Of a stretch of 64,000 nt of DNA, positions 9,667 to 20,900 are shown in pieces; the stretch's first letter is position 1; every line of letters starts with the position of its first letter. The notes under the pieces are model-generated. The model was not told where the DNA came from and made no database searches. It saw only the letters and a list, made by a program, of their open reading frames with translations. The stretch lies in the NCBI GenBank assembly GCA_039545355.1, contig BCJJ01000017.1, forward strand, positions 248,001-312,000, in the 5' to 3' direction. A program made the position numbers and the translations under genes. This DNA comes from Trichosporon coremiiforme. Its lineage: Eukaryota; Basidiomycota; Tremellomycetes; Trichosporonales; Trichosporonaceae.

Positions 9667-11108
9667 TCGACGTGTGTGATTTCTTTTTGTCGTTCCTGAC
9701 GACGGCGGCGGCGCCTGCCTCCGCCCCTCTCTAGTGCCCCGAGAGAGGCGTCAGTCTAGGGTGGAGGGCTATCCGAGTCGAAGAAAAGACCGCTGCGGCG
9801 GCAGTAGATGGCGTGCTCGTGGTTCGCCCGGAGGAGCTCTGCTTGTATGTGACGGGGTCGGCAACACCGGGCCGTGCTCCGGCCCGGTGCGCAGCTGTTG
9901 CTCAGCCGATGTGCCAATGACTCCGCAGATGACCTTAACATCGCTCGGGGCGCTTCTCGGCTCGCTCTCGGCAGGTGACTAACGCAGCTAGAGTGCTGCG
10001 GAGCAGAAGCTCGGAGACAGAGTTTGAATAGCACTATCTCACTATCTCCTGGCGAGCATGGCGACGGCCCGGTTTAGCCGTATGTGTCGTAAGCACTGTA
10101 CGGTGTGCGCCGCCGGTTGCGCAGAGCACGTTCATGGGGACTATGATCACATGCATGCCCAGAACCTCGTTTACATTGAGCCTAAAGCCAAGCTTAGCTC
10201 GGGGACTGCTCTTGCGTTGATGAGATAAGTGGCGTTCGTCGTGTTTTTGTCGGATGAAGCTCCGCGCAAGTCACTGCATCAACCTCGTTGGCTGAGGTCA
10301 GTTGTGCGACGTCTGTCAACGTGTTGGGTGCTTGCGAAGCTTCGGAGCTTAAAGCTCATCATGTCTGCTCCGATATGTCTTTGGCTCCTGGTGATGATGA
10401 CAGTGGCGTACAGTGAACGGCCTGGCTCATCTTAAGGCTGTCGACACTGCCAAAGGACAGGCGTGCGCATCTTCGTTCTTCGCCAGCATTGGACTGGAGA
10501 TAACCGGCGCAGCGGGCAAAGTTAACTTCGGGGAGCAGGCACATGTGGGAACCCAGGTTCTGGGCTTAAGCGCGAGGGGGTACATGAAATGAGTCAATTG
10601 CACGGGAGTGCATGCTCCACTGTTATGGTTTTGGTGTACCCAAGATATGAGCCCGCTGCACCCGATGAAGATGATGCTCAGGCGCTCGGAGCTGCGAAGG
10701 TTCGCTCTCGCTCTCGGTGCTGGCTTCGACTTTCCGAGACAGGACCGAAGCCTTCTCCCTAGCGCCTAAGCGGCACCTGGGCGACACGAGGGAGCACGCC
10801 GAGCTCGGAAAGGCGTCGGATCTACAATGCCCCTGTCCCTCGCCGCTAGTCCTCCCGTGCATTTTGACAGCTGGGACGAAAGTTCGGTGACTGATAGAAG
10901 GCTTCCTTTCACGGTGTTTTTCAGGCGTGCGTTTAACAATTCAGGAAGTGTCAGGGTGGAACATCAGACTTCGAGTGGACGAACCCCCCCCCCCCTCTCC
11001 CCCGCCTACGTAGGGTGTGTGACGTTTGACAACCTCGCTAAGACTTTCGGAAAGGAAGAGCTTCGGCGATGGGTCCGATCGGTGCGGGGAGGTGCTTGAA
11101 AGGAGGAG
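9667..11108. other. Intergenic between tRNA-Gly and paralog 2
   Basis: 1.4 kb without a supported gene. The only notable low-complexity feature is a run of about 13 C at 10985-10998. The right end is the promoter of the gene at 11191. Confidence 0.5.
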
Positions 11109-11114
11109 TATAAA
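11109..11114 (+). promoter_or_regulatory. TATA box of paralog 2
   Basis: TATAAA followed by GCGCGC, 82 bp before the ATG at 11191, the same spacing as in three other family members. Confidence 0.75.
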
Positions 11115-11190
11115 GCGCGCCGGGGTGAGGCATTAAACGTCCCCAACAACTTCGAAAACACAGACAACACCGATAATCCCTATTACAACG

Positions 11191-11870
11191 ATGCTCGGCA
11201 GCCTCCTTCTTACTCTCTCCCTCGCGATGACCGCACTCGCCGGCCCCGTCCCGCCCAAGCCAGGTCAGGTCGAGCCAGGCCATGAGAGCATCTTCTTTGT
11301 TCCCGTCAAGGTACAGGATGCCGGGCTCTGCCTCGACGACGATGTTGCGGGCAACCTCGGCGAGCCCGTCACGGCGTCGCAGTGCCGGGGCGACTTCGGG
11401 TCGTGGATCTGGAAGCCCCTCGAGGATGGCTACTACCACCTGACCTTGCTCGGCATGGACCGCTGTGTCGGCTTCGACCTCCGAGGTGAGTGAAGTCGTG
11501 CCAGCTCGTGCCCAGAGCATGCCCTCTCTCGGGTGGTGTCAGGCAGGCAATGGACAGGACCGTTAAGGTTCAATCGGGTCCTCGCTGTCGTAATTTGAGC
11601 GCCAAAAGCTAACGACCAGACTTCTCGAGGGAGCATGGTTCCCCGCTCATGTTCACCGACTGCTCCACACCCGAGTACAGCAACAAGTGGCTGTGGAAGA
11701 GCGACAACCTCTGCACGGAGGAGAGCGGCGGTGAGTCCTTTCCCAGTTGACGTAGCTGACTCTCAGCTTTCTGCATCGGTTTCGGCGGCGAGAATGGTGG
11801 CAAGACCCGTCTCCGCACAAGCGCCAAGGCCATTCCTCTGACCTCAGTCGTTATTGGCACCACCGCATAG
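11191..11870 (+). CDS. Secreted ricin-B-like beta-trefoil protein (paralog 2)
   Basis: Exons 11191-11485, 11620-11730 and 11767-11870, 169 residues. Signal peptide MLGSLLLTLSLAMTALAGPV. First repeat: AGLCLDDDVAG, TASQC, GSWIWK; second: DRCVGFDLR, TDCST, NKWLWK; third: FCIGFGGENGGKTRL. The two introns fall at the same positions and phases as in the gene at 15198, so these are true paralogs; the first (134 nt) is long for this genome. The third repeat has lost the final tryptophan seen in relatives. Extracellular, possibly glycan-binding (fold inference only). The TATA box at 11109 suggests a regulated promoter. Confidence 0.82.
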
Positions 11871-13616
11871 GATAACAGTGGGAATAGAAAGAAGCACACG
11901 ATGAATCAGAAGTGTCAACCAAGCTCAGCGACGACGCTCATAATGACGAGTGCACACTGACGACGCCGGCGTTCCTTACGACAAGGTCCCATTCCAGTGC
12001 TAGAGCTTGAGTTTCAGCTGGTGGAGACTCTCTTTGACTGCCCGATGCAGCGGACGGCGGTCGGCGTCGGGCGACGGGAGCGCACCACCTCACTGCACGG
12101 GCGCGGCGAGCGGCGAGCCCGAAGGCGTTGACTACAGAGGTACGTCAGCAGCTGCACCGCCGGTGGCTATGAGCTGCTCTCCATGCAAGGGAAATCCCGC
12201 CAAGGCGCTATCAACAAGAGTAGGAACTACTCGACCAGCGACGGGATGCAAAAGATGACGCCTTGTCGGGATTTAGGTTTACAGGCTGTCGGCTCACTCG
12301 GCTCGGCGTGTGCTAGGCGTGAAGAGAGCATGCTTCGAGTCCGGACAGTTTGAGTCCGTCGCCTGCCTTGAGTCTGCCATGCGTGGAAGTCCGGGCCGAC
12401 AAGAATGCGCAGCAGATTCAACTGCGCTGATTCCGTGATCTCAGGTAGGACAAGCTCGACCTTGGCGACGTCTCACGGCAGATCTCACGTCACAGCGGTG
12501 ACTTCGGCCCAGGACGCCACAAAGCCAGAGCTTATGCGGTTACCGGGAATGTGGGAACGTGACGCGGTGGGACGCGTTGCTCCCCGCAGCAGATAAGCTG
12601 CAGGCACTTGCGGCCATTGCGGGATGACCGGCCGTCTCCATGGTACTCGATTCCCCACCAGTACCACACATCCGGCGTTGACCCCTGTATTGATCTGGCT
12701 GTGGTGGCTGATTCCGGGAATGGGCGCTGGTTGCCAGGCCTAGATTCGACTGTCATGTGGTTTGGCGAGGCACTGCGGCTCCCGTGGCCGATGTTCGGCC
12801 CGACTCCCAGCTCAACGTTGTCGATCGTGACTCTGCTCGTCTCTCGTTCCGCGGGAGGAGGTCGACTCTGGGACCGGATCAGGCACTCGGCACTCCCAGA
12901 GGTCCGGGCTGTGGTTTTCGTCGATGTCTCTCACCTTCCGTGACCGGTTCTCACCATCGACTCTCCAAACACCCAGCTGGAATACGCACTGAAGTCTGAC
13001 CAACCACTCGCCCTCTCACCAAAGTGCACCCGTCCGTCACGCTGCCTCCCCGTTACTCCACTCTCACCCGATCTGTTGACTGTCGTTGACTGTCTGCACA
13101 CCAGTTGCTTCCGACCGGGCACCGTGCCCACCGCCGTGCCAGTGTCGTGCCTCCGTAGTCTCGTCGCTTACATCGGCCGCTCACGGACTTTCATCGGGCA
13201 CGCCCGACGATCTATTGTTATCGTCGTGTGGCGGGCTCGGCGTCGCAAGCCGCTAAGTTGCCGTTAACGGCGCACAGCATCGTCCCGAGGTATCTCTCAG
13301 GCTGCTCCACCGATCACCGGAACGGCTTCTCTTTTTCGCACACTCTTCCTCTTGTTCTCGCGACGTAGTGCTGATGTTGTTGTGAACAATAACGTCCCGT
13401 ACAGGTACTGCGCTCACGGCAGGTCTCGGTCATTTCTCGCGTCCCCAGCGGCCATATCTTTGCACACGAGTGCACATCTCATCGTTGCTAGGCGACAGAG
13501 CACCGACATCATCCGGATGCAGGCGCGATGCGCGAACACTGATACTTCTCAACGAAGCCATACTGATGAGTGCAGTCCTCACGGCTGAGGTCAAGGATTC
13601 TGTCGATCTTGGAAAG
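11871..13616. other. Intergenic between paralogs 2 and 3
   Basis: 1.75 kb. No intact gene. Around 11975-12250 some cysteine-containing stretches look faintly like exon pieces of the neighbouring family, but frame and motifs are too broken to call a relic. Confidence 0.45.
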
Positions 13617-13623
13617 TATATAA
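13617..13623 (+). promoter_or_regulatory. TATA box of paralog 3
   Basis: TATATAA in the 12-mer TATATAAGCAGC, 89 bp before the ATG. The same 12-mer occurs in the promoter of the paralog at 32.3-32.9 kb. Confidence 0.8.
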
Positions 13624-13705
13624 GCAGCCCTCTGTCTGACCTCTAAACTTCATCAACAACACTTCAAGCCGCAACAGTCACCCCGACTCTCGAACCAGAC
13701 CAACA

Positions 13706-14289
13706 ATGCTCGCCTCAACCCTCGCCGTTCTCGCTACCGCCGGTACCGCCGCCGCCACTGCCGTCCCCCGTGGCGGCCACCACGTCGAGGAGGGCAAGCC
13801 CACCGTCTTCAAGCCTGACGGAAAGGATTGGTGCCTGACCAGCCGCGCCAAGACCGACACCTACCTCTCGGTCACGACCCAGTGCAGCAGCAGCGACACG
13901 TCTCACCGCAAGTTCGTCTTCCAGAGCTCCAAGTGGGAGAACGGGCGCCAGTACTACATCATCAAGATTGACGGCTCGAACCAGTGCCTCTGCACCGGAG
14001 GTGAGTACAGCATCCCTGATTGGTATGGGTAGAAGCTGACGCAACAGACGACGGTGACCGCGTCTGGCTCGACGACTGCGGGAAGCACGGCCACGACCAC
14101 AGCATCCACTTCGACTGGTGCTTCGGCCCCCAGGACCGCATCACGTCCGACACGGGCAAGAACCTCGTCGTCAGCGACAACCACTCCGTCTACTCGTCCT
14201 GGAGCTCGTGGAGCTCGTGGTCGTACTCGTGGTCCTGGTCTTCGAGCTGGAGCTCCAGCTCCTCCTGGAGCAGCAGCGGTGGCCACTAA
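13706..14289 (+). CDS. Secreted beta-trefoil-like protein with Trp/Ser-rich tail (paralog 3)
   Basis: Exons 13706-14000 and 14048-14289 give 178 residues. Signal peptide MLASTLAVLATAGTAAATAV, then DWCLTSRAKTDT, TTQCSS, HRKFVFQ, a degenerate first QxW repeat, and SNQCLCTGD with LDDCG as the second. Intron 1 lies exactly where relatives have it; intron 2 is missing. In place of the third repeat the C-terminus, from about residue 146, is built of Ser with seven Trp (pattern SSW-SSW-SSW, then SYSWSW). This domain swap is unique among the paralogs here. The tail suggests surface adhesion or glycan stacking, which is speculation. Confidence 0.8.
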
Positions 14290-15197
14290 ATGGCTGGCTA
14301 TCGCCCTCGTCCCCGCGTTGAGTAATGTAACGTATAAGAAGTGCAAGAACATGTCAGGTGGTCATGCAGGCCATGACAGCATGCATCTGAAGAAGAACTC
14401 TAATCATAACTGTGCTATTTGGAAGCAAACACTGATTGCTACAATGGTGGTCACTGATCGCACAACGAGGACAATGAGGGTGATGCCGTGCACGCAGTAT
14501 CTTATCACGGCCCGATATCTGGTGGTGGCTTGAAAATGAACGCCGAAGGGGTTGTTTCATCCGACACCTTCAATTGTGTCTGCGCTGTGGTACAGGAACA
14601 ACCATGCGCGGGTATCCCTGCGGGCCCGCTCTTCGGATGCAAGTGCGATGGCGATGCATACCCAAAGCTCGGGACTGACGGGATGTAAGCAGGAGGCTGA
14701 GCCGAATATCCAGCGACCAGCGACGCCGGGTGCTTCGGGATGCTTCGGGCAGCGTTCGCCGTATTGCGCTGCAAACGGCAGCAAATGCCCCTCGACCACA
14801 TCGGCGCCTTCCGCAGCCCGTCGGCTCCGGTGCACGCTTCTCTAGCACCCGACGAGGGCCGATGCGGGCTAATGAAGGTCCATGATTTCATCGCCGAAGC
14901 TAATCTCGGGACTAGTACTCGCAGTCGCAGATGTTGCGCCGACGCCGCTGCGGCGCACGTGCCTCTCGCCGCATACACATCTCCGCTGCTGTGCTCGCGT
15001 CTCGCTCGGATCGGTGTACTAGTCGGAGCCTGCGGACCCTCGAGAGTCCTCGCCGTCTTCATCGGTGATCGTCATGCATCTCGATGCATACTTAAGATCA
15101 CGGGCACCGAGTGACATTGACCCCCAGCAACTACGTCACGCCTTCACTCAGCAACGGCTCAACCCTCCGAAACACCAGCAAGTTCAAATTCACCAGC
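14290..15197. other. Intergenic between paralogs 3 and 4
   Basis: 908 bp with no recognised gene. The promoter of the gene at 15198 must be here, but no TATATAA was found at the family's usual -80 to -90 distance. Confidence 0.5.
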
Positions 15198-15791
15198 ATG
15201 CTCGCCTCGTCTGTCGTCGCCCTCGCCGTGGTTGCCCCTGCCCTGGCTGCCCCCTCCCCCCGCCAGGTTGGGATTACCAAGTCCATCAACCTCCGTAACT
15301 CGAAGCTCTGCCTCGACAACAAGGATGGTAACCAGTCTGACGGCAACCGCATCCAGGTTGCCGACTGCGACCGCTCCGGCGACCAGCAGTGGAACTGGGT
15401 CAAGGTCCGGAGCGAGGACGAGCAGCTCTACAACATCAAGCTTGACGGAACCAACAAGTGTCTCGCCTTCAAGGTGCCTGGTAAGTCACCTCTCGCATTA
15501 CCTCTCCACGTAGAGGAGCGAAGAGTGTAAGGAAGGACGCTGATGACTCAGAGCATGGCTCGGCCTCGGGCGCCCCCGTCGTTCTCGCCAGCTGTGACTC
15601 GGACCCCAAGAACTACTACGTCAAGTGGCGCTGGGACAAGGACTGGATCTGTTCCGGTGTCGGTGAGTCTCAACCCCGCCCCCAAGCTGACAGCAGGCCG
15701 CTGCCTCGGTGTCGAGTCGCAGAGCCCCGCCAGCGGCGACCTGCTCGGCATGACTACGACCAACAACGCCGAGTGGATCACGCCCAAGTAA
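15198..15791 (+). CDS. Secreted ricin-B-like beta-trefoil protein (paralog 4)
   Basis: Exons 15198-15480, 15552-15662 and 15697-15791, 162 residues. ATG 15198 was chosen over upstream in-frame codons because it begins the signal peptide MLASSVVALAVVAPALAAP. The three repeats are clear: SKLCLDNKDG...QVADCD...QQWNWV; NKCLAFKVP...LASCDSD...VKWRWDKDW; RCLGVESQS...LGMTT...AEWITPK. This is the best template for the family. Closest relative is the gene at 16858. Likely extracellular; glycan binding is plausible from the fold but no ligand can be named. Confidence 0.86.
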
Positions 15792-16768
15792 GCGCCATAG
15801 CAAGCGCTCGAACTCTAAGTAGCTTCAGTAGACCCATGCTCGGCATGATGCAGAATGTGAAGAGCAGAAGAAAAGCTGTGTTAAGCTTTAGTTGCCCTAT
15901 GACTTCCGTGATTCGTCGGTGCCGGAGATAAGCGAGCTTCTGAATGTTCTTCCGACTTGACCCGTGTTCTTTCATCAAATTGACGACTGTGTCGTGTGCA
16001 CTGCAGTCCATATGTGGTCCCGCTACCGCCTGCAGCGTGACCTCGATCTCAGCGAAGAGCTCGGTGCACAATCCCAGAATCAGGCTGAATCACAGCACTC
16101 GTACTGCGTCACCCCAGGATCGGAAGTAGGACGGATATCCGTGCGGCACACCTTGCGGCAAAGACGGCTCCCCTGCTTTCTCTCCCCTCTTCCTGCACTC
16201 TGTTCAGATGCATGAGTGTCTCTGACGTACAAGGCTGCTTAAGGCTGACACACCTTGGCACATGCTCACTCAGCTGCCCTTCATCCCTAACAGCGGGGAG
16301 ACTAGCGACGCAAACTCGGCTCCGAAGCCAGAGTGACACCGCACCGCCTGCCGCCAACGCTCCCACGCCGAGGGGCGAGCGCCGACAATTTGTGATCGAA
16401 ATGTGGTCTATGAGATCATATGCTTCCTCGCTACATCCGTCGCGCCGTCGCAACTCGATACTCGATCTCACCGACATCGGCGCAGCAGGACAACAGTACT
16501 GCCTCAGTAGAGTCGGGCGCCGGGCACCGGCGTGCGCCGCTGCATGCCGGACACCGTCGGTCATGGATCATGGAAAGCTTCGCTTCGTCGATCCGCAACG
16601 GACTCTCCGCAGCGGTGCTCTCTGTCTTACATTATCTCTGTCCCGCGGGTCCGCGCTGTGCCAAGTCACCCTCTTGGAGTCTCTAATTCCGGGATCTTGG
16701 CTGTGGGGTCCGTGACGCATTCAGCTTCCACCTGACATTCATTACAAGGTTTCCGGCTTTCAGCAAGG
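15792..16768. other. Intergenic between paralogs 4 and 5
   Basis: 977 bp with no supported gene. Confidence 0.5.
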
Positions 16769-16775
16769 TATATAA
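16769..16775 (+). promoter_or_regulatory. TATA box of paralog 5
   Basis: TATATAA, 89 bp before the ATG at 16858, matching the spacing of the paralog at 13706. Confidence 0.8.
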
Positions 16776-16857
16776 CGCGCTGATCTTGGACCAGACTGAC
16801 TTCATCTCAACTTACCTCGTTCTCTCGCACATCACCTCAGCCAACCAATCCTACAGA

Positions 16858-17442
16858 ATGCTGTTTTCCTCTCTCGCCGCTCTTACCGCGCTCTTCGCTG
16901 CTGCTCCTGCGCTCGCGGACGACGTTACGATCGACCGCACGATCCAGCTCAAGGGCACCAACTTCTGTCTTGACAACACGGAGGGCCGCCTCGAGGACGG
17001 CAACAAGCTGCAGATCTACGAGTGCTGGAACGAGGACAAGGACCAGAAGTGGATCTGGGAGGAGGTCGAGGTGTACAAGGACATCCATCTCTATCACATC
17101 CGTCTCGATGGCACCGACAAGTGCGTCGCCTTCAAGCGCCCCAGTGAGTACCATGGAGGGGCGAGGCGCGGAACTCCGAGTTAGAGTTCGAGGCGTTGAG
17201 AGGCGTTCAGAGGCGTTGAGTGGCTGATATAAACAGAGAGGGGTTCCGCCGCCGGCGCCTCCGTCGTCCTCGCCGCGTGTGACTCGGACCTGATGACCTA
17301 CTACACCAAGTGGCGCTGGGACAAAGACTGGATCTGCTCCGGCCTCGGACGCTGCTGGGGAGTCCAGGCCCAGGAGCCCGTCAACGGAGCCACCCTTGGC
17401 ATGACCACCACCGGCAACTCTGACTGGGTCACCCCCCAGTAA
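16858..17442 (+). CDS. Secreted ricin-B-like beta-trefoil protein (paralog 5)
   Basis: Exons 16858-17143 and 17237-17442, 163 residues. Signal peptide MLFSSLAALTALFAAAPALA. Repeats: TNFCLDNTEG...QIYECW...QKWIWE; DKCVAFKRP...LAACDSD...TKWRWDKDW; RCWGVQAQE...LGMTT...SDWVTPQ. It aligns end to end with the neighbour at 15198, but the second intron is absent, with the codons joined exactly. Tandem duplication followed by intron loss (or gain in the neighbour) explains this. Likely secreted; ligand unknown. Confidence 0.86.
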
Positions 17443-17938
17443 GCCGAGCCTGCAGCTTTACACGGACACTACTCCCGCCATGTTAATGACCGACACGATC
17501 CATGCGCATCACATCTTCAGTATCTGTAGTCGAGACTGCCCAGCGCTCCATGACCCGGAATGATGCAACCCGTAAACCATTGAATCACCGCGTTTCCGAG
17601 CAATTCTCAGCAGTAGAGATAGAGAACGTATCTCCCAGCTTCACTGAGTCTGCTATCAGCCTGTGGTCTGCCAACCAGTCAGCGGTCAAACTGCGCATCA
17701 TTCATCGCTTCTTCTGACACGATCAGCGTGGCCCCGTGCGGAATCGAACCCACTTAATTCGTCGCACTTTCGCGGCGGGAGCAAAGTCACGTGTATCGCA
17801 TCCTGTGGCCCAGGCACGGGTCACAACTTTCGAGGTCCCACCGACAGTTAGTGCTCAACGGCGCAGATCCACCCTCGACGCTACGCTACCAACCTTCGAC
17901 CATCGCCAACCAGTCCCCGCGGACGCGCCCATGCGACC
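17443..17938. other. Intergenic upstream of TFC3
   Basis: 496 bp between paralog 5 and the TFC3 start; contains the orphan B box at 17740-17750. No tRNA cloverleaf could be folded around it by eye. Confidence 0.6.
17740..17750 (-). promoter_or_regulatory. Orphan B-box (TFIIIC site) upstream of TFC3
   Basis: On the minus strand it reads GGTTCGATTCC, a full match to the Pol III B-box consensus. It lies 189 bp before the TFC3 ATG. No acceptor stem, A box or proper T stem accompanies it, so it looks like an extra TFIIIC site rather than a tRNA. Confidence 0.55.
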
Positions 17939-20900
17939 ATGAGGATTCACGAGCTGCTCGAGGCGTGCCTCGAATACATCGTGTGCGACGGTGTGCTAGG
18001 TGGGTGCATTCCTGACGAGCTGAACGGGAGGAAGGGTTCCGATGTCCTTCCTCAAAAATCCCCCCACGCGCCGGCCCGCATAGGGTTCGAACCTCATCTT
18101 CCATCCTTATCCTTATCGCGGGTGGAGGCAGCGATGTCATCATTGTTGTTGTTGTGGCCAGGTCTAGGGCAGAGAGGTGCGGTTGTGGGGGCTTCGACAG
18201 TGTGGATGGGATCCGCGTGTCGATGTCGATGTCGATGTCGATGTCGATGTCTTTGCTGCTCGTTGGAACTTCGCCCCCTAGTGGCTCAGCTGACGCCCCA
18301 CAGGTTCAGACCCTGCCCTCCTTCGCGCCCATATCCAGAAACTCGACCCGGCCATCGACGACGACTACTTTGCGCACCTGTGGCAGCTGCTCGTGCGCAA
18401 GCCCAATGTCGAAGTCGTCGTCGCCGATGATGACGAGGAAGGCGACCTCCGCCCCGTTGGGGAAGACGAGGAGTTCCCCGCACGCAACCTCGCGGGTCTT
18501 CTTCTCAAGTACCCTCGCGTGCGCGTGAGGGGGTCCGACGATGAGATCTACTATCGCCTGACCGGCTCTCGCAAACGAGTGAGTTGTGGTGCGCTCGATT
18601 GCAACTGACAAGGCAGATAACAAAGATCACGCCGATGATCTTCAACTTCCTCCAGGTCGCGGCGCGCAGCCGCGCGGCGGGCATGAGTGCTGTCGAACTC
18701 GGTCCGCTCTTCGGGTGCAACCAGAAGAGTGTGTTCCACTACATGAAGGTCCTGATCCAGCTCGGATTGTGTGCCAAGGTGCCCGCCTCGCTGAACGGCT
18801 CCTCGACGAGTTTGCTCGTCTATCGCCGCTTCCTGGAGCAGAACCCGCAGTATCGCGCGCATCAGCGCCTCGACGACGTCGACGTTAAGAACGAGGCGGC
18901 GGACGGGGAAGACGGCTCGGCGCCACCAGAAGCTGGTGTTGATGGACAGTCGCTCGGGTTTGACTTCCAGCCGTTTTCTGAGGCTGAGCTCGCTGCCGGT
19001 CATATCCCTAAAGAGCGCCTGCTCAAGGTCCTCGAGAGCCCTGGGTTGCGTAATCATCTCCTCGGCAACCACAACCTGCTCCAGGTGCTGGGGTGGCCTG
19101 CCGATGACTGGCTTACGAGACACCGCCGCCAGCTGCAGCGCCACATCGCGACACTTGTTAACGACGACATTGTGGAGTACGTTGACGTCGGCAATGCTCA
19201 GAGAGCGTGTCTTCGTCTGACAAAGTACAACCCCGACTTCAAGCCCAAGGAGAAAGATGACGCCGATGACATTGAGGAAGTTAATGAGGTCCCTTTGAAC
19301 AGTAAGCTGGTCAAATGGGACCATCGAGCTGACATCCAGTCGACGACTACGCACAGCCATATCAGTATCAAGGCACCGCGAAACTGCTCCAGCCCGTCGA
19401 GGGTCAATTCAACTACCAGCTCCAGGAAGCTAGGGATCAGGGCGCCACGCTTGCTGAGCTCTCCGACCGCGTTTCTGGTATCTTCAAGCGCACGCTCGAG
19501 TTCTACGTCAACCGCCAGGATCAGATCTACCTCCCGGCTCACCTTCGCCACCGCGCAATCCGCCTCGTCATGGAATCTGCACACCGCGAACGTCGATTGC
19601 GATGCTACAATAACGATGGTTACATCGAGCTCATGGCCCGTCTTGGTGCCCCGCTCCCGGATGTGCAGATGTCGACGGGAACCGGCGGGTTTGCGGACAC
19701 GTCTACGCGCCAGATCGCAGAGACTCCTGCCTCCTTCATCTCGGAGATGGAGGCACTCGCCGCCAACGTCGTTCCCGTTGGTGGTGGCGGTGGTGCGAAG
19801 AAGGGTCGCCCGTCTCTCAGCTCGACGCCGCGCAGGATCGGCCGGCCCCCGAAAGGAAGGACACCGAAGGAGCAGAAGACGCCAAAGGAGAAGACGCCCA
19901 AGACCAAGGTGAACAGGTACGAGAACACGGTGCAGAAGCGTGGCCGCCCGCGCAAGTACGTCATCATCGTGAACCCCGATGGCACTCGTAACAGGAACGT
20001 CGTCGGTAACCTCCCCACGTCACCTGACTATCCCGAGGTTCTGATCTATGTCAAGGACCTCGACCTCCTTGTGCCTTCGCCCCCTGCCTATGACGGCGTT
20101 GGCGTTCCTCCTCCTGTGACCCAGGCGGAGATCGACTTGGGAAAGTCAACCGACTACTACCGCCAGTTTGCGCCCCCGCGTCCCAACGGACACACGTACA
20201 AGGGGGGGAAGAAGAAGACGCCGAGGAAGACGCCGAGCAAGAAGAAGGCTGGCCAGGACGAGGATGAGGGCGAAGGCGACGAGCCAGAACCGGAGGAAGG
20301 CGCAGCCGACCCCGACGAGACGGTCGCTGCGGCCGAGATCGCCGCTGCTGAGGCCGTTGCTGCCAAGATTGCCGAGGAAGAAGCTGGCCAGAAGGCTAGC
20401 CGTGACTTCGAAGGTGAAGAGGAGGTGGAAGACGAGGAGGCTGAGCGAGAGATCGACTCACTCGCACCAGGCGGAGAGACTACCGATGGCGAGCTTGCAC
20501 CACCAGCGAAGCGTCGACGAGTCCGCTCTACCTTGGCGAACGAGATCCTCCCTGACGAGGAAGAGGTTTCTGTCGCTGCCCAAGAAGTGGAAGCGCTCGT
20601 CGCCGGACCTTCTGCACCTGAGCCGGAAACTGCATCGGCTGCTACGCCGACACGCAGGACGCCTGCTCGAGGACGGAAGCGCGATAACGTCGACCTTCTC
20701 TCTGCCTCATCAACGCCCATTGACACTCCCACAAAACGCCCGCGGCGTGGCCGCTATGCTAAGGAGCCGGAGCCGGAGCCGGAGCCGGCGCCACACGCCG
20801 AGCTTGAGCTTTCCGCACCCGCTGAGCCGGAGCAACCTTCCCAGCCTGCTGCTGCTGATGCTGCCGCCGAGGAAGCAACGAAAGAGGTCACTGCCTCGAT

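Noticed and set aside
11940..12260. Relic of another beta-trefoil gene
   Set aside because: Scattered Cys/Gly stretches, but no signal peptide, no QxW and no consistent frame.
8187..17442. Secondary-metabolite or toxin biosynthetic cluster
   Set aside because: The clustered genes are paralogous small secreted proteins; no biosynthetic enzymes, dedicated transporter or regulator lie among them.
17700..17870. tRNA gene on the minus strand around the B box at 17740
   Set aside because: The B box is perfect, but the T stem has a G-G mismatch, no acceptor strands pair and no A box is visible.
18060..18180. tRNA gene around GGTTCGAACC in TFC3 intron 1
   Set aside because: No D arm, anticodon arm or acceptor stem on either strand; only the palindromic core remains.
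18220..18251. Short-spaced repeat as a possible CRISPR-like array
   Set aside because: It is a simple hexanucleotide microsatellite without spacers, in a eukaryotic intron.
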